Shown here piece by piece: positions 56,655 to 64,000 of a DNA stretch of 64,000 nt; position 1 is the stretch's first letter; every line of letters begins with the position of its first letter. Location of the stretch: positions 8,687,625 through 8,751,624 of the forward strand of contig OX392542.1 of assembly GCA_947623455.1 (NCBI GenBank), written 5' to 3'. Origin of the DNA: Mimachlamys varia. Its lineage: Eukaryota; Mollusca; Bivalvia; Pectinida; Pectinidae. The notes under the pieces were generated by a model. It made no database searches. It was not told the origin of the DNA and worked only from the letters and a program-made list of their open reading frames with translations. The position numbers and the translations under genes are program-made.

Positions 56655-56822
56655 ATATCTTTCGATGATACCAAAATTGCTACTTTAAAAATTGCTCATA
56701 CTCTTCATCAACCTGAATCTCCGAATTCCCGTGCTTCAAGCTTATGGGCCGCCGACATATATCACCGAAATCTCGGTATCTAGAGCAAGGCATAGAATAA
56801 CAAAGCAGCTACGAAACGTGCA
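56655..56822 (-). mobile_element. PLE fragment, tandem member 3 (RT C-terminus)
   Basis: TTTCGATGATACCAAAATTG, then CTCTTCATCAACCTGAATCT and CTCGGTATCTAGAGCAAGGC, AGAATAACAAAGCAGCTACG. Antisense of the KTMGK, GFEKCRL and LIRYSRACSEYRD codons. It is separated from member 2 by about 60 bp and may be the displaced upstream part of the same insertion. Confidence 0.7.
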
Positions 56823-56824
56823 AA

Positions 56825-58280
56825 CGAGAACGTGGTTCGGTAGTGCTCGATTTGTTTTCGGCTGTATGCTCCTTTGGGAGCTGAGAAAGTTATTTGCAGG
56901 TTGCAAAGGTCCTCTTTTAACGAATAATCACTTTGAGACGACGTACGCACTAGGTTATGTTAAATCGAAATATAAGACTCTCGAATAACCTTTTTTGTCA
57001 GGAGACTGATCATTTCCGTCACATGATTAAATAGTTTAAAAACTTGATATGATTATGATTATTCTTGGCGTAACCTGAATTCACCATATATAGACACCGA
57101 TAATTTGACAAAAACTGGCTAAAATATCTTCAAAATTTCGTCGGTGGTGTTGACCTTAATTAAATTGGGGGTAACCCATCCGTACATCTCTGTATTTTGA
57201 TATTTGTGGCGGTATATTGCGAGAAACCTGTCGAAAATGCTATTTTAACGACGTCGCCGGTACAATTTTGGGACAGTATGATCTTTGTACACTTTGTACA
57301 GACTTACAATACCATAAGAATCTAACACTGATGGTAACTCTACGTTCTAACACGCTGTTTGTTCAGCTCTTTTTCTATGTTTTAAAACGGCGTTTGAAAA
57401 GATAAATTAGTCGATGTGAAAATTGATAACGTCATGTTCCATTTAAACCGATTAAAATCTTGAAAAACAAAATCTTTATTACATTCGCTTCTTCTGAGCT
57501 CGTGTCGCATTTAAAAGTATTTTGAAGTGCGCTTTCAAAAAATACAATGAAAATTTAGTGTAATGGGGGAAAATGATGATTCACTGCTGACATATCATAA
57601 AGAGACTGATTTATTCTATGATAAGCAGTTATTTTATGATCCAATCATTTCAAAATGTCGATGATATGTGTGACGGTCATTACGATGTGAGTGGCGGCAA
57701 CTAGAAATGTTATATTTAATTAAAGTTTGCATTTGGTTTCAAGTCTCAGTAATTTGAGATGGAAGAAAACCATACAATGCCATGAGGCCCTGTCTGTTTA
57801 TAAATACAAAAGTTATATTTAGTGTATTTTATACTTTTGTATTTGTTACCAACCATTCGTAGGATTTTTTACTGTCTCAAATTAGATTTGAAGAAATTTG
57901 TTTTCATTTAACGTTTAATTGTTTCTTAATTACATTATCTTTAGAACCGCATAGCTGATGTGCTTTTTGCAAGTCGTGCTAGCAGTGTCTAAAACAAATA
58001 AATTGCAGTGACGATATATTGTGGTATATAAGTTCTCTTTAAAGACGTTTTAAATTACATTTCATGGTATAATGGTGGTAGCGTTTACTCACATACAATT
58101 ACATTACCTGTATCAATGTATATCGATTTTATACAGTTTTATACATTCGTCGGTTACATGTAGCCATAATCTTCACTGTAACAACCAAATGAAAATCTTG
58201 TGATTCTGCAGTTTATAAAAAAATAATAAAGATTAAAGAAAACAATATACTTAATAATGAATTAAGCATTCAATTTATTT
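56825..58280. other. Unassigned DNA
   Basis: A 62-codon plus-strand frame at 57217-57405 contains a Cys-x2-Cys pair (CTLC) but no recognisable domain. Nothing else seen. Confidence 0.4.
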
Positions 58281-58284
58281 TTAA

Positions 58285-58355
58285 ACGTTTCTGAATATGC
58301 GAATTAGTATGCCTACTTGTTGAGATTGAGATTGAAGCCTCTGTTCTTATTTAAG
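58285..58355 (+). mobile_element. Degraded PLE fragment, stop-codon region
   Basis: ACGTTTCTGAATATGCGAAT, then TAGTATGCCTACTTGTTGAG and CTGTTCTTATTTAAG resemble the sense segment FEYAH-stop and early 3' UTR. Confidence 0.5.
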
Positions 58356-58396
58356 AACAAAAATATGGTCGATCAGGAATTCAATCATCCTTACTA

Positions 58397-58606
58397 TATC
58401 TTCGTGTTTTTCACCAAGTATGTTCCAAAATAGCTCACTACCATATAGTTGTATTGTCGTCCGCCGTCGTCGTAAACCAATGGAAACGCTAAAGCATAAA
58501 GATAGTCTGCGTTAGGTAGTCCATTACCACAACACGTTCTGATATGTTTGATGATATTAGCCGAATAATTTATAGAGCGACAATTATATGCCAATGTGCA
58601 TGCTTT
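58397..58606 (-). CDS. Candidate terminal coding exon, protein not recognised
   Basis: A minus-strand open frame whose composition looks protein-like: NIIKHIRTCCGNGLPNADYL, then AFPLVYDDGGRQYNYMVVSY and FGTYLVKNTKI before a stop at 58394-58396. The codons are richer in G+C than the surroundings. The frame stays open upstream to about 58606, where AAACAAAG could be a weak splice acceptor, so it may be a last exon. I cannot name the family, and no other exon or polyadenylation signal is convincing. Confidence 0.3.
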
Positions 58607-58609
58607 GTT

Positions 58610-59150
58610 TAAAATGTAAGATTGAGAAATATCCGACCTTATTTACTAACCAGTGGCCTAGCTTGCAATTTTTGTCAGTATTTTTTCAGAGATGAAGGCC
58701 TACAGGGAAGGACAATATATTTTTTATTTGACTCTCCTTATCAATGTTTCTCTTTTGAGGTGAGTGGTTGATTTTCAGTTTTCCACTTTATCTTGCTATT
58801 TGTCGGAAACCTTTTCTAAACGAATGCCTCATCGAAGGGTGCTCCTCATATCATCGTAGTGTTTTCCTTTCTGTTGAGTGTATTATGTAAACTAATGGGC
58901 TTAGTATTGAATTAATCAGTCTCGAATAGCGCAATGCATCAAACAAATGGTTGAATAATAGAATAAGAGATGTGACCCTGAAGATTACGAAGCATATAGA
59001 TTCACCAGCTAAAAAGGAAAAACCATGCTTCATTTGTATGCACTCGCCATGAAATGTAACCAGCTCATTTAAATAACTACTGCTGTGATTGTCATCCAAC
59101 TTCGCATACATAATGATGTATTGTTGTGCACATTGCTCTCTTTGTCGGAT
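58610..59150. other. Unassigned DNA
   Basis: A 100-codon minus frame at 58851-59153 has a hydrophobic middle but no recognisable family or splice signals. Confidence 0.35.
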
Positions 59151-59208
59151 CAAGCGTCCAAGATGGCCGCCACGGCCACTGATTGGTTCAACAAATATCC
59201 TTTTATGA

Positions 59209-59363
59209 GTTATATAGTCACTAACCGACTAGATATGATGGTAAAAAACATGACCATTAGAGGGTCAGTAAAATATATAGGGGGCTCGGGCTCCGCCCTC
59301 GCCCCCTATACATTTTACTGACCCTCTATGGCTCTATAGAGGGTCAGTTAGTGACTATATAAC
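59209..59363. repeat. Nested inverted repeats (foldback)
   Basis: Outer arms GTTATATAGTCACTAAC (59209-59225) and its exact reverse complement (59347-59363) enclose a second hairpin, 59258-59329. The inner arms are about 34 bp (TAGAGGGTCAGTAAAATATA continuing into a G-rich GGGGGCTCGGGC), with few mismatches and a 3-nt loop. The right side repeats TATAGAGGGTCAG. No transposase is present. It may be a MITE-like or foldback element. Confidence 0.85.
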
Positions 59364-59365
59364 GA

Positions 59366-59622
59366 ATTTATCGCATCGAGGACACATTTTAAACACATTA
59401 AACAGAAACAACATAAACAGTAATTTCATTTTTCAAAGATACAAGCCATTTGATTTTCGAAGCGGTGGAAATTGTCGTCGCCATTAAATCAAACTGATCC
59501 TCTATAAATCTGGTAGCGCCATCTAACGTGCCAAAGTGACCCTCTATAGAAAAATAGAGGGTCACCACGTGACGTCTCTCAACCAATGATTTCATGACAT
59601 TCTAGTCCGAGGTGCGATAAAA
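59366..59622. repeat. Imperfect inverted-repeat element with a third hairpin
   Basis: AATTTATCGCATCGAGGACA (left) faces TAGTCCGAGGTGCGATAAA (right) with two or three mismatches. Inside, at 59536-59565, GTGACCCTCTAT and ATAGAGGGTCAC form a perfect 12-bp stem with a 6-nt loop. GAGGGTCA therefore recurs at 59261, 59340 and 59557 on plus and inverted at 59318 and 59537. Confidence 0.7.
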
Positions 59623-59633
59623 TATTTTATCTT

Positions 59634-60165
59634 TTACTTTACAGATTATGATGAAACTTGTAGGCAGGGATGATAACCTGGCGGCACTCATTATAACAAA
59701 ATATAAATCGCATTACGATTAAAAACATGGCTGCTAAATGAAGGCTTCTGATTGGTCGGAATTTTAATATTGTCCGCTTTACATGTAATTCGGTATGTAT
59801 TCTTGCAAAAAAACAAATAACTAAATGAGAGGCATTTAAGATGACCGCCATAGTCTCTGAATGACCGAAAACATATACATGTATCCCGTAATAACTTTTC
59901 TTCGACTTTACCGATTATGATAAAACTTGATGGGATGGATGATGAAGTGACTGCACTTAGTAATAACAAAACATACGGCATTCCGATTAAAGATGGCTGC
60001 CAAATAGGGGCTTCAGATTGGTTTAAAATATGTATTGTCTGATTTCAATGAAACTTGGTATGTACATGTCATCTGATAATACGAAGCCAATGACAGTATT
60101 CCTTTTTATGAAAGCCAACGTAGGAAGCATTTCATGATCTCTGATTGGTCAAGATCCAAATATTG
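59634..60165. repeat. 255-270-bp tandem duplication with ATTGG modules
   Basis: Two diverged direct units, 59634-59888 and 59893-60165. Each contains GATTATGATxAAACTTG, then ACATGGCTGCTAAATGAAGG or AGATGGCTGCCAAATAGGGG followed by a CTGATTGGT-like box. A second GATGACCGCC or ATTGG-type module lies about 110 bp later. A related module without the rest of the unit is at 59160-59189 (AAGATGGCCGCC, CTGATTGGTT). Confidence 0.7.
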
Positions 60166-60169
60166 CCAA

Positions 60170-61095
60170 AGAGTTTCAGGAAATTTTGGAGAAATTATTT
60201 CATAAAGGGGCGGGGTCATTTATGTTTCACAGACATATCTATTGCCAACATCAATAAGAGGAGAACTCAAAAAAAGTAACTGATACACCACTCTTGTCTC
60301 GTCCTGGAAACAGAGAAATGACTTGTTTGTGTGGAAATGTATGATGCTGAGTTTAGTGAATAACAAGTTACATATCTTTATCTATTTACGTATTATATTT
60401 TGTACATATGTTTTTGTTTTGTAACACAATTTCGTGATTTGTCAAGAGAAGAAAGTGTGTCTATTGTACTATATTTATGCATGTATGTTGTGTGTTTGTG
60501 TTGCGATTTGGATGAAGTATCCCTAGTTTATCAAATGGTATTGTAAATTAGGATTTTTGAACCATAATGATAGCTTCCTTTTAGCTTTTTACGTGTTTGT
60601 TTTTGAAAAACCTGTTTCCGATAAATTATTGTTTTCTTTGAATGTGCCATGTATGGATATGTATCATGCGTGTATACATCATTAAACCAAATATGTGTAC
60701 ATATATGTCAAATGTCAAACTGCACCATACAGCACACAGGTAACGTTAAGGTAGACACGTGACCCACGGACACGAGTCTGTTACCGCCCTTTGTTGACGT
60801 GACAAATAAGTACATAGATAGTATTAGAAACCAATCACGCAAAGCTTCGGAGACCTAACATATTGTCCAGTGTCTGTAATCCCTTGCCGCTGACACGTGA
60901 CTATACTAGGACAGTCGTTGTGTATCTCCCGTTGTTATGTTGGTCATGCTACGATATTGGACAACATCTGTACAGAGCCACTTTTAAAGACCAATATTAT
61001 GGAGCCGTGATGTTCGTTTCTACATTTAAAGAATGCAAAACCACTTTTTAGGGCACCATCACAAACACATTTATCTATATATCGTTTTCCTGTAA
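60170..61095. other. Unassigned DNA
   Basis: Nothing recognised. Confidence 0.4.
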
Positions 61096-61102
61096 TTTTG
61101 AA

Positions 61103-61225
61103 GGGGACGCGGTGGACGAGTGGGTAAGATGTTCAGGCATTTGCCATGTACTGACCGTAGGTCGGGATTTTTTTTCTCTAAGTTCTCCGGCGTTAAAAGG
61201 ACGTGAAACAAAATAAAACAAACCA
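61103..61225 (+). mobile_element. Truncated tRNA-derived SINE of the 2110 type
   Basis: A box-A-like GCGGTGGACGAGTGGGTAAG, then loss of box B, then the central block ACTGACCGTAGGTCGGGATT, TCTCTAAGTTCTCCGGCG, and the tail AAAAGGACGTGAAACAAAAT AAAAC. Order and tail match the SINE at 2110, with an internal deletion of about 40 bp. Confidence 0.65.
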
Positions 61226-61229
61226 ATTT

Positions 61230-62522
61230 CCCTTTTAATTGTCGATGACCACTGGATATTCCGTTTCAATCGACCGGCATAAAAAATATCTGTCTATTTC
61301 GTACAATTCTGAATTCGGTGGCCCATGTAAAGAAAGATAGCCATCATCAAATCACATCAATTATTTTATCTGTCTGAACAAACCCAAAGCAATGAAATGA
61401 TGTCACATGTTCTTGGTTTGTTTGATCAACCCCTAACCTTTGGAAACCGGGGCCAGGTGAGAAACACTTCCGTAAAACGTATGGCATTGCTGCGCACAAA
61501 ATACTACTGAAGAATACTCATGTTTCCACAACGCGTGCCAATCAAACACATGTCAGACTATGGATTAGAAACCACACAAACACAGGTAGAATAGGTGTTA
61601 AAATACACGTGATAAGCTACTACCTACACCATCCAATAAACATGGGCGGTTGAAAACCACAAATAGTATCCTGATCCGATCATTAATAAAGTAGGGCTCT
61701 TGGAGATCACTCACGTTGTCCACTGTAATCCCTGTCAAGGACATTTGTGAGATTTATTGAAACACGCGCAGATTTTAGAGGCCATCAGAAATTAGTAACT
61801 TTACGAAAACGTTCTCAATATGGTTATTTACACTTTATTTTGAATAATTATCCGTGTGTCACAGCTTCCGTTATAAGGCTATGTCTACGGTTAGCTTTAC
61901 TTGTATGAGTATACAAGGTTGGAAGTAAGTAATGACTGGTCTTTTGTGTCATTGTTTCAATGTACATCTTCAATAGTTGTTAAATTATTTCATGTGACAA
62001 TGCTGCTATATTTTACTATCTATCTGACTGCATTTTGTTTTTCAATGTGTTAAGGTTTATAAAGTATTAACTATTACTGTGCTGGGATTGGCATTCCAGT
62101 TTGTGGACCTTGGACCTTGGATCACTTACTAATAACTAAGAAATCACATATATCTTTCGATCTTTATTCAGTTTAGTTGCCTACTTTGCTCATCCATTCT
62201 GGTCTCACTTTCAGCAAGAGCTGTTATAACTTGAATGTTTGTTCTCAAATACTCTGTTTCAGTGAGCAACTATATATGTTTTAACTTAAGTATTTTTTTC
62301 TGGACTGTACAATTGAGTCCTACACTGTGTTTGTACTATTTTGACGTCTTTTAATCGCGTCTGAGGACGTTTTTTCAAGTATCGAATGTTGATATGCTAC
62401 AGTTTATTATAATACGTTTACAAACTGTCTTGAGTAATTGCACGGTACATAATATACACTGTTTCGTTGTACAGGATTTTGAAATTATACATACATCTAA
62501 CTAGTTTACTTCTAATTCATAA
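61230..62522. other. Unassigned DNA
   Basis: Nothing recognised. Confidence 0.4.
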
Positions 62523-62526
62523 ATTA

Positions 62527-62722
62527 AAGGGGTTTTACGCACCTGACTCTTCCACTTCAACATTAGTTTAAAACTTTTAGATTCCCACCTTTTGCCCCCT
62601 AACATCACTGAAGAGTCCTATGAGGACGAAACAGCTGTATGATGCAGTTTAATTCATTTTGTCTGTATGCTGTTTTTATTCCTAAATTTAAAAGGCGCAG
62701 CATATGTGTGCGTCACGTTATC
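62527..62722 (+). mobile_element. Hammerhead-ribozyme element, copy 8 (full length, core intact)
   Basis: A full unit of about 196 bp from AAGGGGTTTTACGCACCTGA through TTAGTTTAAAACTTTTAGAT, the ribozyme, TTTAATTCATTTTGTCTGTA and AAAAGGCGCAGCATATGTGT to GCGTCACGTTATCTT. The left end is the same as the right end of the minus-strand unit at 42855. It encodes no protein, so if mobile it needs an RT from elsewhere. Confidence 0.85.
62602..62645 (+). ncRNA. Minimal type I hammerhead ribozyme, intact core
   Basis: Helix I 5' strand ACATCA (62602-62607), CTGAAGA (62608-62614, fits CUGANGA), helix II GTCCTATGAGGAC (5-bp stem, 3-nt loop, 62615-62627), GAAA (62628-62631), a very short helix III C-AGCT-G (62632-62637), the cleavage triplet GTA (62637-62639) and helix I 3' strand TGATGC (62640-62645). 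Five of six helix I pairs form; the outermost is A-C. Known hammerheads with such a short helix III act best as dimers, and the palindromic CAGCTG would allow pairing between two copies. Predicted cut: after A62639. Confidence 0.85.
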
Positions 62723-62724
62723 TT

Positions 62725-63070
62725 GCGGCTTTAAGTTGCAGTAAGTAATTAAAAACGTTTTATTTTTCAATGAAATACCTCGGTTGATCTAAACTAACTT
62801 TGTCTAGGAAACAATTTTCCGACGATGACTGAACGTTAACTGTGTGGTTAGGAAGGGATTACGTGAAGGCAAAACATTGCTGACGGTCCAAGTTGTCATC
62901 ATAAGACAATACCGTTGAGACTTATAACGCTAGAGTATTTTTTTCAACACTTGGTTGAGATTGTCAATATATTGTCCTAATAGATAATGTATTTAATGTT
63001 CATCTCCTTTCTACCCTGATAACCAGGGGTTACTCTCCTCTCACTTACGTTCGTTACACCCCTGGGATAT
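62725..63070. other. Unassigned DNA
   Basis: Nothing recognised. It could include a promoter for the candidate exon that follows. Confidence 0.35.
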
Positions 63071-63073
63071 ATC

Positions 63074-63165
63074 ATGGAAAAACTGAAGCGCCACATTGCT
63101 GATGAAATAAAAGAAGAAGCTCGATCCTTTGATGCACATCAAACATTTATCGCGGTCACCTACCG
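63074..63165 (+). CDS. Candidate first exon, protein not recognised
   Basis: ATG at 63074 opens 30 codons plus two bases, starting MEKLKRHIADEIKEEARSFD and ending AVTYR. It stops at a donor-like CCG|GTAAAA. The first half would be a charged, amphipathic helix. Without the splice the frame hits TAA immediately. It ends in phase 2, whereas the next candidate exon needs phase 1, so if both are real another exon lies between. It is short and may be chance. Confidence 0.25.
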
Positions 63166-63562
63166 GTAAAAATAACTACAAAAGACAGGCATCAACCTGG
63201 AGATTGGTCAGGCCGTTTTTACCTCAGATCAATCTCACTATTAACTCCGGGAAATCCAGAGGGTAGAAAGCGTACATGAACGTAACCTGTGGATACCTAG
63301 TATTCCTATTCTACCTTATTGATATGTTTTGCTCAGCTCAGAATACTTTTACCTTTTCTTCTTCCCTGCTACTCTTAATACTAATATCCAACGATATATA
63401 CATGTGTATTTGTATATAGTGTATGTATGTACTGTAACATTGATGCTGCAGTTATAGTCCCGTGCAGTGATGCAGGATACCTGCATCCCTCAAACCATTT
63501 CGATGTGACTATCCCTTGCAGTGAATTTTATATGATGCAAATATCTCCTGTGTCATTCTCAG

Positions 63563-63667
63563 GTCGTCGATGTGCCACACTGTGGGGTATAGCGCCGCTA
63601 CAAGGACTCTCCCATACAGTGACGTGTGATGCCCGTCTCTCCAGTACCATTCCAGTATCGGCTCCTG
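63563..63667 (+). CDS. Candidate internal exon, phase 1-1, Cys-containing
   Basis: It is preceded by a strong acceptor (TATCTCCTGTGTCATTCTCAG) and, in its long open frame, contains a consensus donor (CCTG|GTGAGG, 63668). The 105-bp exon encodes RRCATLWGIAPLQGLSHTVT, then CDARLSSTIPVSAP. It is clearly richer in G+C than its flanks. A later donor (ACG|GTATAT, after GEDAAFICICRSNNTT) is an alternative end at about 63709. Symmetric phase 1 exons with cysteines are common in extracellular domains. The family is not recognised. Confidence 0.4.
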
Positions 63668-63859
63668 GTGAGGACGCGGCCTTTATTTGTATCTGTAGGA
63701 GTAACAACACTACGGTATATATAACATGGATCAGTTATTGAAATCAAATCAAAATGGATTGGACGCATCAGTAGACAAGACAAACATCTTAAGTAGTGCG
63801 TCGTGTGGCCAAACTGTTGTAACGGGTCAGGTGGATTGATCAGTTTACTTTATAGACAG

Positions 63860-63940
63860 GTCTTCCTGGGGATATTTTACTTACTGGAAACTGTGAAAAA
63901 ACTTCAACCATTTGCGTTGCTGTATTATACCAATATGAAG
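63860..63940 (+). CDS. Candidate internal exon, phase 1-1
   Basis: It lies between an acceptor (TTTATAGACAG) and a donor (GAAG|GTAGGT, 63941). In the phase that joins the previous candidate exon it encodes LPGDILLTGNCEKTSTICVA, then VLYQYE, with two more cysteines. The 192-bp gap between the two would be an intron. A second phase is also open (VFLGIFYLLETVKK...), so the frame is not certain. The gene, if real, continues beyond the window. Confidence 0.35.
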
Positions 63941-64000
63941 GTAGGTTGATCAACCATATATGTTGAAAAATTGTATGATGTTAATGTAATGTTTTATTTC

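Noticed and set aside
59163..59240. A possible first exon starting with a good initiation context (AAGATGGCC) and encoding MAATATDWFNKYPFM up to a GTAAAA donor
   Set aside because: The start lies in a module that recurs at 59728 and 59988, and the end overlaps the left arm of the foldback at 59209. The frame is more simply a by-product of repeats.
1..64000. CRISPR array or bacterial operon as an explanation for the tandem repeats
   Set aside because: Repeats are head-to-tail without unique spacers, and the window has SINEs, splice-like sites and no bacterial gene structure.

Overview
The window looks like intergenic or intronic DNA from a marine invertebrate, most likely a bivalve mollusc. 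The evidence is high A+T content, no long open reading frames, no bacterial-type operons, and a dense load of decayed retroelements, tRNA-derived SINEs, minisatellites and foldbacks. The species is not readable from the sequence. Nothing here is a complete protein-coding gene.

The dominant content is one repeat family present in about thirty-five truncated copies on both strands. Its longest copies encode pieces of a reverse transcriptase (RT) of the Penelope-like element (PLE) type: fingers and palm with a GIPM box and a decayed YIDD box (minus strand, 34099-34960), and the C-terminal part with KLYDNRDD, NFPFLDSNIP and KFYGRH (plus strand, 1290-1896). Most copies are only the 3' end: the last codons, about 250 bp of 3' UTR, and a fixed terminus reading GACGCTTCGGTATTCTC on the sense strand. 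Copies occur singly, in direct tandem (52078-52706, 55969-56822) and in alternating inverted mosaics (5993-6755, 23683-23937, 29572-29805).

The second theme is a short element of about 190 bp found at eight loci and built around a minimal type I hammerhead ribozyme. One copy (core 62602-62645) keeps every conserved core residue; the others carry different lesions. Hammerheads are known to travel with PLEs and retrozymes. PLE RT fragments and ribozyme units therefore plausibly form one system here, with the ribozyme unit as a non-autonomous passenger. That link is inference.

Other content by region: a perfect 30-bp minisatellite (3753-3995); a possible first exon behind CRE, X-box and TATA-like motifs (8095-8340); a 21-bp repeat (11322-11444); a diverged inverted pair (18480-20200); two SINEs of one family (26625-26935, 29299-29560); a cluster of 78-, 38-, 31-, 65- and 30-bp tandem arrays between 30 and 38 kb; a foldback inside a duplicated segment (46678-47200); a tandem array with a ribozyme-unit insertion (54487-55130); nested hairpins and GATGGC/ATTGG modules (59150-60165); and short candidate exons at the right edge (63074-63940) whose phases suggest a plus-strand gene continuing out of the window.
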